From NCBI GenBank assembly GCA_947499305.1, contig CANMNN010000004.1:62001-126000 (forward strand): a DNA stretch of 64,000 bases, given 5' to 3'. The position numbers were made by a program, and so were the translations under genes. Below are positions 16,569 through 26,577 of the stretch, in pieces. Position 1 is the stretch's first letter. Every line of letters starts with the position of its first letter. This DNA comes from an uncultured Arenicella sp. GTDB lineage: Bacteria > Pseudomonadota > Gammaproteobacteria > Arenicellales > Arenicellaceae. Under the pieces are notes generated by a model. It made no database searches. It had not been told where the DNA came from and saw nothing but the letters and a program-made list of their open reading frames with translations.

Positions 16569-18764
16569 CTATACGGTCAGACGACGAACGTCTTCTAAAA
16601 CAGCGGCAATATGGCGGGTAAAGCGTGCCGCTTCGGCGCCGTCTATAACTCGGTGGTCATAAGAGAGGCTCAAAGGTAATATCATGCCCGGCTCGAAGTC
16701 GGCGCCATTCCAAACTGGTTGCATTTTGCTTCGCGACACACCTAGTATGGCAACCTCTGGTGCGTTGACGATTGGCGTAAAGCCCGTTCCGCCAATGCCA
16801 CCTAAACTAGAGATTGTAAAGCAAGCGCCACTCATATCATTCATGGTTAGTTTTTTATCGCGAGCTTTCTTCGCCAGCTCGCCCATCTCAGTCGCGATTT
16901 CGGCAACTGATTTTTTGTCAGCATCTTTTACTACCGGAACTACCAAACCATTGGGTGTTTCTACCGCAATTCCGATATTGAAATACTTCTTATAAATTAG
17001 GTTTTCGCCGCCGGTTTCCAATGAGCTGTTGAACTGCGGATATAACTGCATGGCATTTACTACGGCCTTAACGATAAAAGCTAGAGGTGACAGCTTAAGG
17101 TCGCGTTTTTGGTGTGCATATTCTTTGTTTAACTGCTTACGGAAGGCTTCGAGGTCACTGATGTTCGATTCATCATTGTGCGTGACATGCGGCACATTTA
17201 GCCAAGAACGATGCAAGTTTTCTGCTGTTAGGCGTTTGATCTTATTGAGCGGTTGCACGTCCACTTCGCCAAATTTAGTGAAGTCCTGCGCAGGTATAGG
17301 CGAAATGCCAGAACCGCTTTGCGCTGTCGCCGTTGATATTTTTGGCGGCTTAGTTAGCTCACCCTTGATAAATGCTTTTACATCATCTTGGGTAATGCGC
17401 CCTTTACGGCCTGAGCCATTAATAAGGCTTAAATCCGCCCCAAGCTCGCGCGCAAATCGTCGAATTGACGGAGATGCGTGTGATTTATCATCACTCTGGG
17501 CGGTTGAAGCTTGAATCGCAGGCGCAGGGCTCGGCTTCTTAGCTTGCGGAGGCTCAGCTTGTGTTACTGGAGTGCTTTCTTTTTTAACGCTCACGTTGCC
17601 TTGACTAGCTTGTTCGGAAGAAGTGCCTGTGTCGCTTAACAGTCTAACAACAACGACGCCTTCGCTGACATCTTGATCAATGCTCACTTCGATGCTTTCA
17701 ATCGTGCCTGCTGAAGAACTAGGCACATCCATTGATGCCTTATCGCTTTCAAGAGTAACCAGCGGGTCTTCGATATCAACCTGGTCTCCCACATTGACAA
17801 GAACTTCGATCACTTTGGCTGAATCTCCACCAATATCAGGAATTTGAACCTCTATGATTGAGCTGGAAACCTCAGGGGTCGCAGTAGCTAGCTCAGTTGT
17901 TGCGGGTTCGCTTGTGTTTGGTTTAGTTGTCGTATCAGCACTAGGCGTGTTTGCAGGGCTGTCTGTGAGCCTCGAAGAGTCACTCTCGAGTTCAAGAATC
18001 AAGCTGCCTTCGCTCAGGTCATCGTCAATGCTGACAGAAATTACTTTAACGACGCCATCGCTTGGTGAGGGAACATCCATGCTCGCTTTATCACTTTCTA
18101 GCGTGATCAACGGGTCTTCAATCGATACTTGATCGCCAACACTGACGAGTATTTCAATGACCTTGGCGCTGTCGGCACCAATATCGGGGACGGTTACTTT
18201 AAAGGTAGAACTCGATGACATGGTTAGGCTCGTTTGAGTAGTTTGTGGTGACTCAAGAGGGGGCGAGGCCACCTTTTGTGTTAATACCACTTCATTTTCG
18301 TCGGTAGCGTTTTTTGTGCTTTGGGATACAGCAAGAACCTCAGGTTCAACCTGTTGTTCAATTGGAGAATCGCCCATTAAATCGAGCGATTGTTGTTGAT
18401 GTGTCTTGACCACTTTTTTCTTGGTATTATTTGAGTTGTTTTCCACAGCAGCATCGCCGCCTATTGACTCAGTACTGCTTTGTTCGTCAACACTAAGTGG
18501 CTTGCTGGCGGTACTACTTTCAACTTGGGTTTCAAGCAGAAGCAAAGCCGTCGAAAGAGTAATGTTCTCTTGTAAACTAGCGATAAGCTCGACAACTCTT
18601 CCAGCCCTTATTGCCGGTAAATTGATTTCATGCGCACCGCTTTGAACTCGAAAGATGGTATCTCCCGCTTTGATATAGTCGCCTTCAGCGCACTCGATCG
18701 ACACAATTTTAGCTTGTCGAAACGCGCTTGCTTCTGGCGCAGTGAGTTCAACGTATTTGATCAT
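16569..18764 (-). CDS. aceF: Dihydrolipoyllysine acetyltransferase (PDH E2) with a degenerate N-terminal lipoyl-like domain
   Basis: Core of the pyruvate dehydrogenase complex; transfers acetyl groups from lipoyl arms to CoA. Domains in order: residues 1-80 lipoyl-like but with QSGAHEINLP where [10 protein letters not shown] is expected, so the lysine is missing; a charged/Gln linker to about 185; two intact lipoyl domains with Lys226 and Lys342; the E1/E3-binding domain at about 430-466 (SPSIRRFARELG, GRKGRITQDDV); and the catalytic domain with His704 in SYDHRVIDG. Ser/Thr/Pro/Ala linkers separate them. An in-frame ATG at codon 182 (18221), just before the first intact lipoyl domain, is where an ordinary AceF would begin and has GAG about 8 bases upstream. 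The long form may be the main product or the extension may be dispensable. The gene lies 90 bases after aceE. Confidence 0.95.
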   Translation of the reverse strand: MIKYVELTAPEASAFRQAKIVSIECAEGDYIKAGDTIFRVQSGAHEINLPAIRAGRVVELIASLQENITLSTALLLLETQVESSTASKPLSVDEQSSTESIGGDAAVENNSNNTKKKVVKTHQQQSLDLMGDSPIEQQVEPEVLAVSQSTKNATDENEVVLTQKVASPPLESPQTTQTSLTMSSSSTFKVTVPDIGADSAKVIEILVSVGDQVSIEDPLITLESDKASMDVPSPSDGVVKVISVSIDDDLSEGSLILELESDSSRLTDSPANTPSADTTTKPNTSEPATTELATATPEVSSSIIEVQIPDIGGDSAKVIEVLVNVGDQVDIEDPLVTLESDKASMDVPSSSAGTIESIEVSIDQDVSEGVVVVRLLSDTGTSSEQASQGNVSVKKESTPVTQAEPPQAKKPSPAPAIQASTAQSDDKSHASPSIRRFARELGADLSLINGSGRKGRITQDDVKAFIKGELTKPPKISTATAQSGSGISPIPAQDFTKFGEVDVQPLNKIKRLTAENLHRSWLNVPHVTHNDESNISDLEAFRKQLNKEYAHQKRDLKLSPLAFIVKAVVNAMQLYPQFNSSLETGGENLIYKKYFNIGIAVETPNGLVVPVVKDADKKSVAEIATEMGELAKKARDKKLTMNDMSGACFTISSLGGIGGTGFTPIVNAPEVAILGVSRSKMQPVWNGADFEPGMILPLSLSYDHRVIDGAEAARFTRHIAAVLEDVRRLTV

Positions 18765-18854
18765 ATTCGGCTTCCCCTGGGCATAACTACGGCCTCTTCA
18801 TTTTGCCTATGCCCTTTTAATTGATCAGCGATTCGCTTGCGAAATCACGTTCAA

Positions 18855-21560
18855 TTAGAGCGTATCTGGTGATGGTTTCTCGGGGTCAATATTAAACTGT
18901 TTGATGGCTTTATTCACCACTTCAGCGTCAATGCTGCCGTCTTCGAACAGTGCCGAGAGAGCCGCGATAATAATGTAGTTATGATTGACTTCAAAGTGAT
19001 TACGTAATTGTTGTCGATCATCACTTCGGCCAAAGCCATCGGTACCCAGTACGACAAAGCGAGACGGTACAAATTCGCGAATTGAATCAGCGTATACCTT
19101 CATGTAATCAGTCGCGGCGACGACTGGGCCGTTTTGCTCTTGGAAGCACTGTTCAACATAACTAACGCGCGGCTTCTCATTTGGATGCAACATGTTCCAA
19201 CGTTGAACTTCTAAGCCTTCACGGCGTAGTTCGTTTACACTCGTGGCGCTCCATACATTAGCGGCAATGCCGAACTCACTTTCGAGAATTTCAGCGGCAG
19301 TAACGCATTCATTCAGAATGGTTCCGCTGCCCATTAACTGAACGGTTGGTGTTTGTCCGTCGTCTTTCTTGCTCTTAGAAAGTTGGTATAAGCCTTTAAG
19401 AATGCCTTCGGCTGAGCCTTCTGGCATTGCAGGGTGAACGTAGTTTTCGTTCATCACCGTTAGGTAATAGAACACGTTCTCTTCGTTTTGATACATGCGG
19501 CGTAAACCGTCTTGAACAATTACGGCTAATTCGTAGCTATATGTTGGGTCGTAAGATATGCAATTTGGAATCGTCGAAGCTTGTAAATGCGAATGGCCAT
19601 CCTGATGTTGTAAGCCTTCGCCAGCTAGGGTTGTTCTACCTGCTGTGCCACCAACTAAGAAACCGCGGGCTTGCATGTCGCCTGCAGCCCAAGCTAAGTC
19701 GCCAATACGTTGAAAGCCGAACATTGAGTAGTAAATGTAAAATGGAATCATTGGCAACTCATTTGTCGAGTATGAGGTTGCCGCCGCGATCCAGGAAGAC
19801 ATAGCGCCAGCCTCATTGATGCCTTCTTCTAGCACTTGGCCTTTCTTGTCTTCACGGTAGTACATTAATTGGTCTGAATCTTCAGGCTCGTATTTTTGCC
19901 CTTCGCTGGCGTAAATGCCAAGTTGGCGAAACAAGCCTTCCATACCAAAGGTACGCGCTTCATCCGGAACGATTGGTACCACTCGGTTTTTAATGTTTTT
20001 ATCACGAATTAGAGAGGATAAAATACGTACAAACGCCATAGTTGATGAGATTTCACGCTCACCGGACGACTCCAACATTTTTGCAAACGAATCGAGTGAG
20101 GGTATCTCTAGTTTATTTGAGGGGTTAGGGCGAGCAGGTAAGTAGCCGCCTAAGGCTTGGCGTCGCGCGTGCAGATATTTAATTTCTGGAGAATCAGGGT
20201 CTGGACGAATGTACTCTACCTTCTCAACTTGCTCGTCGGACACTGGAATTTTAAAACGATTTCTAAATCCTTTAAGAGACTCTAAATCCATCTTCTTCTG
20301 TTGGTGCGAGGTATTCTGGCCTTGGCCAGAGTCGCCCATGCCTAAACCTTTAACGGTTTTAGCTAAAATTACCGTCGGTTGGCCTGAATGCTTTACTGCG
20401 GCGCGGTAGGCTGCATACACCTTGTCGGTATCATGGCCGCCACGAGACATCAGATCTAAATCTTCATCGCTCATGTGCGCGACCATGGCTTTGAGCTCCG
20501 GCGTATTCCAAAAATGCTCACGCGTGTAAGCGCCGCCTTTAGCTTTGAAGGCTTGATATTCGCCGTCAACGCATTCTTGCATGCGTTTTTGTAATAGACC
20601 ATCGTGATCTTTTTCAAGCAGGATGTCCCACTGAGAACCCCAGATTACCTTAATCACATTCCAGCCAGCGCCACGGAATTCTGATTCAAGTTCTTGGATT
20701 ATTTTGCCGTTGCCGCGAACAGGTCCGTCTAAGCGTTGCAGGTTACAGTTGATTACAAATACTAAGTTATCTAACTTTTCTCGCCCGGCTAGGCCCAAGG
20801 CGCCGCGCGACTCAGGTTCGTCCATTTCGCCATCACCTAAGAAAGCCCAAACCTTGCGGTTTTCAGCTTTGATTAGTTCTCGATTTTCTAAGTACTTTTG
20901 AAAACGAGCTTGGTAAATTGCCATGATTGGGCCTAAGCCCATAGAAACGGTGGGAAACTGCCAAAAGTTAGGCATTAACCAAGGGTGGGGATAACTGGAT
21001 AAGCCGTTGCCACCAACTTCTTGACGGAAATTATCGAGTTGTTCTTCGCTTAGGCGGCCTTCTAAGAAAGCGCGAGCATACATGCCTGGTGCCGAATGGC
21101 CTTGGTAGTAGATCATGTCTCCGCCATGCTCTTCAGAGCGTGCACGCCAGAAATGATTAAAGCCGATTTCGTATAGAACTGCCGCGGAGGAAAAGCTAGC
21201 GATGTGGCCGCCATATTCGGTGCTGATCTTGTTCGCCCTCAAGACCATTGCCGCTGCGTTCCAGCGGATCATGGAGCGAATTTTGAATTCTAATTGACGA
21301 TCAGCGGGCAGGGCAGGTTGTTTCTCTACCGCGATTGTATTGACATAGGGCGTATTTAAACCGTACGGCAATTGAGCACCAGCTTCGCGAGCGGCGTCGG
21401 CAAGTTCTCTCAATAGAAAGCGAGCACGGTCGGAGCCATCTGCCTCAATAACGCTCTGAAGGGCGTCGATCCACTCTTGAGTTTCGACTGCGTCAATATC
21501 TTGAGGCTGCGCGTTAAGTTGTTGATTACTAACGTTTTGCGTATTCAGTTCTGTGCTCAT
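18855..21560 (-). CDS. aceE: Pyruvate dehydrogenase E1 component, homodimeric type
   Basis: Thiamine-diphosphate enzyme that decarboxylates pyruvate and acetylates the lipoyl groups of AceF. At 901 residues it is close to E. coli AceE (887). Recognised parts are the N-terminal NTPYVNTI, the GGHIASFSSAA segment, the ThDP motif GDGEMDEPES, and the family blocks PRVSYVEQCFQEQNGPV and FVVLGTDGFGRSD. It is the first gene of aceE-aceF-lpd on the minus strand. Start ATG 21560 has no good Shine-Dalgarno. A PdhR-type regulator gene is not next to the operon. Confidence 0.97.
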   Translation of the reverse strand: MSTELNTQNVSNQQLNAQPQDIDAVETQEWIDALQSVIEADGSDRARFLLRELADAAREAGAQLPYGLNTPYVNTIAVEKQPALPADRQLEFKIRSMIRWNAAAMVLRANKISTEYGGHIASFSSAAVLYEIGFNHFWRARSEEHGGDMIYYQGHSAPGMYARAFLEGRLSEEQLDNFRQEVGGNGLSSYPHPWLMPNFWQFPTVSMGLGPIMAIYQARFQKYLENRELIKAENRKVWAFLGDGEMDEPESRGALGLAGREKLDNLVFVINCNLQRLDGPVRGNGKIIQELESEFRGAGWNVIKVIWGSQWDILLEKDHDGLLQKRMQECVDGEYQAFKAKGGAYTREHFWNTPELKAMVAHMSDEDLDLMSRGGHDTDKVYAAYRAAVKHSGQPTVILAKTVKGLGMGDSGQGQNTSHQQKKMDLESLKGFRNRFKIPVSDEQVEKVEYIRPDPDSPEIKYLHARRQALGGYLPARPNPSNKLEIPSLDSFAKMLESSGEREISSTMAFVRILSSLIRDKNIKNRVVPIVPDEARTFGMEGLFRQLGIYASEGQKYEPEDSDQLMYYREDKKGQVLEEGINEAGAMSSWIAAATSYSTNELPMIPFYIYYSMFGFQRIGDLAWAAGDMQARGFLVGGTAGRTTLAGEGLQHQDGHSHLQASTIPNCISYDPTYSYELAVIVQDGLRRMYQNEENVFYYLTVMNENYVHPAMPEGSAEGILKGLYQLSKSKKDDGQTPTVQLMGSGTILNECVTAAEILESEFGIAANVWSATSVNELRREGLEVQRWNMLHPNEKPRVSYVEQCFQEQNGPVVAATDYMKVYADSIREFVPSRFVVLGTDGFGRSDDRQQLRNHFEVNHNYIIIAALSALFEDGSIDAEVVNKAIKQFNIDPEKPSPDTL

Positions 21561-21690
21561 AAGGGGTCTTTAGAGTTCGGATATTTGATTGGATCTTCTA
21601 GGAAGCATGCATGATGCAATACAACCCTTTATTTGTGAAGTGAATAGTATCTATAAGTTTTGGTGATGTAAACCTATTGAGATCAATTTA

Positions 21691-21705
21691 TGTAACAAAA
21701 TTACA
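21691..21705. promoter_or_regulatory. Small inverted repeat upstream of aceE, possible operator
   Basis: TGTAA-CAAAA-TTACA, a perfect 5-base inverted repeat about 130 bases upstream of the aceE start and just beyond the malic-enzyme terminator. It lies in the A+T-rich region that must hold the PDH promoter. A site this short can occur by chance; no regulator is assigned. Confidence 0.25.
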
Positions 21706-21731
21706 CAAAATTGAAGAATATTCTCTGCAAT

Positions 21732-21755
21732 AAAAAGGGCGCTCGAAAGCGCCCT
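21732..21755 (-). terminator. Rho-independent terminator of the malic enzyme gene
   Basis: An 8-base stem (AGGGCGCT at 21736-21743 with AGCGCCCT at 21748-21755) and a four-base loop. On the minus strand it is followed by T5 (plus-strand A5 at 21732-21736). It lies 43 bases past the stop of the malic enzyme gene and separates it from aceE. Confidence 0.9.
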
Positions 21756-21797
21756 GAATTGGTTGATTATGTCTTAAGAATTAAGTCTTGTGTAAAC

Positions 21798-23975
21798 TTA
21801 TGACTCGACACTTGCCGTAACCAAACTTGTAAGATTTACAATGCCTCGAGGTGAGGTTGTTTTTGTGATCGCATGGATTGGTAGCGAAGCTCCTAAAACG
21901 ATAGGGCCTACCGAAACACCATTTGCTAGAGATTTAAGCGTAGTGTAGGTGATGTTTGCAGCGTCGAGATTCGGCATTATTAAGAGGTTTGCGTCGCCAG
22001 TTAGACTGCTCTTGCCCGATCTATCTCGAATTTCTGCGTTCAACGCCATGCCCGCTTTCATTTCACCATCTACTTCTAGATCTGGCGCGATCTCAGCGAG
22101 TATCTTTTTAGTTTCAGCCATTTTGATTGCCGACTTGGTCTTGTGGCTCCCAAAGTTCGAATGAGAGAGTAGCGCTGCACGTGGGGTCATGCCAAAACGT
22201 TTTATTTCCTCAGCTGCAATTACAGTAATGTGAGCGAGCTCTTCTGCGGTTGGGTCTTCATGGATACTTGTATCGGCAATAAAGTAAGAGCCATTTTCCA
22301 GCAATAGAAGGTGCATCACTGCCATGTGTTCGTCCGCATGTTTGGTGCCAGCGCAACGTTCAATTGATTCAACTTGTTCATGAAGCTTGACACTAGGCCC
22401 CGTTAAAGCTGCGTGTACGGTGTTGTTCTTGATCAATTGGCATGCTTGTGAGATGCGATCATGTTCGCTCTCGCCTTCAGGTGCAATAACCTCATAGTCC
22501 TTGCTTTCAACAATTCGCAAGCCGAGTTCGTTTACCTTTGCGCGTATTTCTTCGGCATCACCGATCAAAACAGGGCGAGCATAGCTTTGATCTACTACGT
22601 CTTGAATCGCACGAAGAACACGCTCATTTTCGCCATCGGTGTAAACCACTTTATGGGTTGTGTTCTGCGCTTTTTCGAAGATCGGACGCATTACGTTACC
22701 AGTGCGATACACCAAGGGTTCCAGGCTCTTTTGATAGGCTTCAAAACTTTCAAACGGTCGAGTGGCTACTCCGCTTTCTATAGCGGCTTTGGCAACCGCC
22801 GGAGCGATTGTTGTAATCAGTCGAGGGTCAAATGGCTTAGGCAAGATATAGCCAGCGCCAAACTGCATGGTTTCATTTTGATAATAGGATGCGACAACTT
22901 CGTTGCTTTCTGATAGCGCCAAATCGGCAAGCGCGTTTACGCACGCGATTTCCATAGCGCGAGTAATCGTTGTCGCGCCAACATCTAGAGCGCCACGGAA
23001 TAAAAATGGAAAGCAGAGTACGTTGTTAACTTGGTTCGGGTAGTCGGAACGGCCAGTCGCCATAACGGCATCGGGGCGATGCTCGTAAACAAGCTCAGGC
23101 CGAACTTCGGGGTTCGGGTTCGACATAGCCAATATTAGCGGTCTCTCGGCCATGCTTTTAAGCATTGCGACGCTAACCAAGTTAGGCTGCGATACGCCCA
23201 AGAAAACATCGCAATCAACCATCGCGTCTTCCAGAGTACGAGCTTCTGTATCGATCGCAAAACGCTGCTTGGTCGGATCTAAGTTCTCTCGACCAGAATG
23301 GATTACACCGCGACTGTCGAGCATCAATACATTATTGATATCAACGCCAATATCGAGCAGCAGATTGGTACAGGCCATAGCCGCAGCACCCGCTCCAGAG
23401 ACCACAAGTTTGACTTTGCTGATGTCTTTGTCGACGACGCGTAAACCGTTTTTAACAGCCGCTGAGCAAACGATAGCCGTGCCATGTTGATCATCGTGGA
23501 ACACTGGAATGTTCATGCGCTCACGCAGCTTCTTCTCAATTTCAAAGCACTGTGGCGCCTTGATGTCTTCCAGGTTGATACCACCAAAGGTTGGTTCCAG
23601 CGCTGCGACAACATCGCAAAATGCATCTACGTCTGTTTCGTCAACCTCAATATCGTAGGCATCAACATCTGCGAAGTTCTTGAATAAGATTGCCTTACCT
23701 TCCATTACCGGTTTCGATGCTAAGGCACCGATATTGCCGAGGCCGAGCACTGCAGTGCCGTTAGTAACCACTCCAACTAAATTGCTTCGAGACGTATACA
23801 TCGCGGCTGTAAGAGGGTCTTTCTCGATCTCTAGGCAAGGCTCAGCAACGCCTGGAGAATAGGCTAAGGCGAGGTCGCGCTGGTTGGTGAGAGGCTTGGT
23901 GGCCTGAATTCGAATTTTGCCGGCTCTGGGGTTGCGATGATAGTGCAACGCGGCGTCGCGAAGGGAATTGCTCAT
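21798..23975 (-). CDS. maeB: NADP-type malic enzyme with C-terminal phosphotransacetylase-like domain
   Basis: Oxidatively decarboxylates malate to pyruvate, feeding the neighbouring PDH complex and supplying NADPH. The N-terminal half (about residues 1-430) carries the malic-enzyme blocks [43 protein letters not shown] and [12 protein letters not shown]. The C-terminal half (about 430-725) is a Pta-like domain ([30 protein letters not shown]), which in MaeB is regulatory and senses acetyl-CoA. Length 725 is close to E. coli MaeB (759). The gene is monocistronic, with its own terminator at 21732-21755. Confidence 0.95.
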   Translation of the reverse strand: MSNSLRDAALHYHRNPRAGKIRIQATKPLTNQRDLALAYSPGVAEPCLEIEKDPLTAAMYTSRSNLVGVVTNGTAVLGLGNIGALASKPVMEGKAILFKNFADVDAYDIEVDETDVDAFCDVVAALEPTFGGINLEDIKAPQCFEIEKKLRERMNIPVFHDDQHGTAIVCSAAVKNGLRVVDKDISKVKLVVSGAGAAAMACTNLLLDIGVDINNVLMLDSRGVIHSGRENLDPTKQRFAIDTEARTLEDAMVDCDVFLGVSQPNLVSVAMLKSMAERPLILAMSNPNPEVRPELVYEHRPDAVMATGRSDYPNQVNNVLCFPFLFRGALDVGATTITRAMEIACVNALADLALSESNEVVASYYQNETMQFGAGYILPKPFDPRLITTIAPAVAKAAIESGVATRPFESFEAYQKSLEPLVYRTGNVMRPIFEKAQNTTHKVVYTDGENERVLRAIQDVVDQSYARPVLIGDAEEIRAKVNELGLRIVESKDYEVIAPEGESEHDRISQACQLIKNNTVHAALTGPSVKLHEQVESIERCAGTKHADEHMAVMHLLLLENGSYFIADTSIHEDPTAEELAHITVIAAEEIKRFGMTPRAALLSHSNFGSHKTKSAIKMAETKKILAEIAPDLEVDGEMKAGMALNAEIRDRSGKSSLTGDANLLIMPNLDAANITYTTLKSLANGVSVGPIVLGASLPIHAITKTTSPRGIVNLTSLVTASVES

Positions 23976-24093
23976 AAGATTATTTATCGTGTGTTTAGAG
24001 TTCGTGGATCTAAAGTTATCTTAAGTCGTTAGCTTAGTATCATGAGCCGGCTTTGCGCGTAACGTGCCGATCTTCTTGTTTAATTTGGTTTTT

Positions 24094-25080
24094 CTAGTTT
24101 GTTTTCTCGGCCTCATGCGCTTGAACGTCAGCATGATAAGATGAGCGAACCATTGGCCCTGAGGCTACGTGCTTAAAACCAAGGTCATCTCCAAATTCCT
24201 TTAGCTCGAGGAATTCATCTGGATGCACATAGCGTTCAACCGGCAAGTGATTCAAGCTTGGTTGTAAGTATTGGCCTAGGGTGATCATGTCGCAATCGTG
24301 TTCTTTGAGGTCGCGAAGTACGTCTTTTACTTGCTCTAGAGATTCGCCAATTCCCAGCATTAAGCCAGATTTAGTGTTTACTTGCGGCTGAGCCGCTTTA
24401 AAATTTTTGATTAAATCGAGCGACCATTGGTAGTCAGACCCAGGGCGCACTTTTCGATACAAATCGGGGATGGTTTCAAGATTGTGATTAAATACGTCAG
24501 GTGGGTTACTCGACATGAGCTCCACGGCGATATCCATACGCCCGCGGAAATCGGGTACTAACACCTCAATTTGTGTTTTCGGTGTAAGCGCACGTATTTC
24601 TTTAATACAGTCCACAAAATGTCCTGCACCGCCGTCTCTCAAGTCATCGCGATCAACTGACGTAATCACCACGTACTTTAGCTTCATTGCGGCAATCGTG
24701 TCAGCCAGATGGCGTGGCTCGTCTTGATCCAATGCAAGAGGGCGCCCATGAGCCACATCACAAAATGGGCAGCGACGTGTGCAAATATCGCCCATAATCA
24801 TGAAAGTCGCTGTGCCGCGCGTAAAACACTCAGATAAGTTGGGGCAAGAGGCTTCTTCACAAACCGTATGCAGTTTGTTTTCGCGCAAGGTTTCTTTTAA
24901 CTCTTGCACTTTATTGCCGTGCGGCAGTCGTATGCGAATCCAATCAGGTTTTCGCAAAGGAGCCGTTGTTTTTTCAATTTTTACCGGAATTCGCGCCATC
25001 TTCTCGGCGCCGCGAAGCTTCTCGCCAGCGATAACAGGTTTAATTTTTGGGCGATTGCTTTTTACAGGAGTGTCAGACAT
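24094..25080 (-). CDS. lipA: Lipoyl synthase
   Basis: Radical-SAM enzyme that inserts two sulfurs into octanoyl groups on lipoyl domains, completing the cofactor used by AceF and Lpd encoded nearby. The auxiliary cluster motif [12 protein letters not shown] and the radical-SAM CTRRCPFC are both present, as is GLMLGIGES. The conserved C-terminal RSSYHAD is intact. ATG 25080 was chosen; a GTG two codons upstream (25086) is also open and neither has an obvious Shine-Dalgarno. LipB, which usually sits beside LipA, is not in the window. The gene is divergent from the truncated haemoglobin gene with 55 bases between the starts. Confidence 0.96.
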   Translation of the reverse strand: MSDTPVKSNRPKIKPVIAGEKLRGAEKMARIPVKIEKTTAPLRKPDWIRIRLPHGNKVQELKETLRENKLHTVCEEASCPNLSECFTRGTATFMIMGDICTRRCPFCDVAHGRPLALDQDEPRHLADTIAAMKLKYVVITSVDRDDLRDGGAGHFVDCIKEIRALTPKTQIEVLVPDFRGRMDIAVELMSSNPPDVFNHNLETIPDLYRKVRPGSDYQWSLDLIKNFKAAQPQVNTKSGLMLGIGESLEQVKDVLRDLKEHDCDMITLGQYLQPSLNHLPVERYVHPDEFLELKEFGDDLGFKHVASGPMVRSSYHADVQAHEAEKTN

Positions 25081-25135
25081 ACACAAGCTAGGCTAAACTA
25101 AGACAGTTTCAAACGGGCGAGAAGTATAACAACTA

Positions 25136-25540
25136 ATGTCGAAAAAAGACGTACTAGAGCGAGCAGATATTGAAGATATCGTTACACGTTTCTATCAGGT
25201 AATGCTAAAAGACCCCATTGTCGGTTTTATTTTTACCGATGTGGCGAAAATTCAACTAGAAGAACACCTGCCCATCATTGTCGATTTTTGGAGTGATGTT
25301 GTTTTCAAACAGAGGTCTTACCATGGCAATACCTTGCAAAAGCATTTAGATATACATCAGAAAATGCCCTTGAGGCCGGGACATTTTACTCGATGGCTAT
25401 ATCTTTTTGATAAAGCGGTGAGCGGCCATCATCAGGGAGAAAACGCCAGCCTGATGATCGAACGCGCTGAACTGGTTGCCAAAAGTATCTCAGCAGCGAT
25501 CGTCAAAGCCAAGCGGTCAAACATGAATCTGAAGCTTTAG
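25136..25540 (+). CDS. Group III truncated haemoglobin
   Basis: A 134-residue 2-over-2 globin. The segments IVTRFYQVMLKDPIVGFIF, LPIIVDFWSDVVF and MPLRPGHFTRWLYLFD match group III truncated haemoglobins, with a proximal-histidine candidate in LDIHQKM or PGHFTRW. Proposed roles of this group include handling of oxygen, nitric oxide or peroxide; the specific role here is unknown. It shares a 55-base divergent region with lipA and ends 11 bases from convergent yaaA. Confidence 0.88.
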   Translation: MSKKDVLERADIEDIVTRFYQVMLKDPIVGFIFTDVAKIQLEEHLPIIVDFWSDVVFKQRSYHGNTLQKHLDIHQKMPLRPGHFTRWLYLFDKAVSGHHQGENASLMIERAELVAKSISAAIVKAKRSNMNLKL

Positions 25541-25551
25541 CGTGCCGCTTT

Positions 25552-26328
25552 TTAGCTTTCTAGCTTTCGAATAAAAACTGGGTTAAGTGCATCAGAATCA
25601 TTGGGGCTGTACTCATAGCCGGTTTGACTAAACTCTAACAATGCGTCTAGTTCTTCAACTTGATTTTGCACTACCCAAGCCGACATTACGCCGCGGGCCT
25701 TCTTGGCATAGAAGCTGATAATCTTGTATTGCCCATTTTTCCAGTCTTTAAAGATTGGCGTAACTATATCAGCCTCAACTTCTTTAGCTTTTATTGATTT
25801 AAAGTACTCGTTCGACGCAAGATTTAGAAGTGTTTTCGAGTCAATGCTTTGAAGTTGGCGATTGATCTGTTGAGTGATGCTGTTCCCCCAAAATTCATAT
25901 AGATTTTTGCCTTCAGGGTTTTCGAGTTTTATGCCCATTTCAAGACGATAGGCCTGCATCAAATCTAGCGGTCTGAGTACGCCGTACAACCCGGATAAAA
26001 TTCTTATATGGTCTTGAGCATAGTCAAACTCTTTTTCACTAAAGTTTTCAGCTTCTAGCCCTGTGTAGACATCGCCTTTGAACGCCAGCATTGCTTGTTT
26101 AGCGTTGTCTTGAGAAAACGGGCGACTCCAAGTGTGGTAACGCTCAGTGTTCATTTCTGCTAGCTTAGGGCTGATTTTCATCAGCTTTTCGATATCAGCC
26201 GGGGACTTAGTCGTAAGTATGTTTATCAGCTCTTCGCTTTGCTCGAGCATCGCAGGCTGAGTATATTTTAGCTTCTTTGGGGCAGGGTCAAAATCGAGTG
26301 TTTTTGCTGGGGAAATAACTATTAACAT
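25552..26328 (-). CDS. yaaA: YaaA-family peroxide stress protein
   Basis: A 258-residue member of the YaaA (DUF328) family, which in E. coli lowers free intracellular iron and protects DNA under peroxide stress. The N terminus MLIVISPAKTLDF is the family signature and fixes the start at ATG 26328; the 15 codons upstream to 26373 are probably not translated. Further family blocks are FKGDVYTGLEA, ILSGLYGVLRPLDLMQAYRLEMG and FYAKKARGVMSAW. It is convergent with the haemoglobin gene, 11 bases away. Confidence 0.93.
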   Translation of the reverse strand: MLIVISPAKTLDFDPAPKKLKYTQPAMLEQSEELINILTTKSPADIEKLMKISPKLAEMNTERYHTWSRPFSQDNAKQAMLAFKGDVYTGLEAENFSEKEFDYAQDHIRILSGLYGVLRPLDLMQAYRLEMGIKLENPEGKNLYEFWGNSITQQINRQLQSIDSKTLLNLASNEYFKSIKAKEVEADIVTPIFKDWKNGQYKIISFYAKKARGVMSAWVVQNQVEELDALLEFSQTGYEYSPNDSDALNPVFIRKLES

Positions 26329-26431
26329 GGCGGCAGCTTTTTTGAAGTGGACATATGGAGTAATAGTCGCCAAATATAGCCTTTACAGCGTGAGAATCCA
26401 ATCAGTGCTATTTAACTTCATTTCTGACTAC

Positions 26432-26482
26432 AATGCCGCTCGCCTTGGTGAAAATTAAATGCCGCTCGCCTTGGTGAAAATT
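26432..26482. repeat. Tandem duplication of 25 bases upstream of the CNNM gene
   Basis: Two identical 25-base copies (26432-26456 and 26458-26482), each reading AATGCCGCTCGCCTTGG followed by TGAAAATT, with one base between them. They lie between the divergent starts of yaaA and the CNNM/CBS gene, so they could alter a promoter or operator of either. Confidence 0.95.
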
Positions 26483-26577
26483 GATAGTGAAAATCGATTA
26501 GGGTTTTTACAAGGCGTATTGTTAAATCGCTTACACTAGCTTACCCTGTTAAAAGAACATTATCTCTTTGAACCTGA

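Noticed and set aside
15895-18132. Several plus-strand open frames of 80-160 codons opposite lpd and aceF
   Set aside because: They lie fully inside well-supported genes with repeated lipoyl and linker sequence, and their proteins are Ser/Leu-rich without domains.
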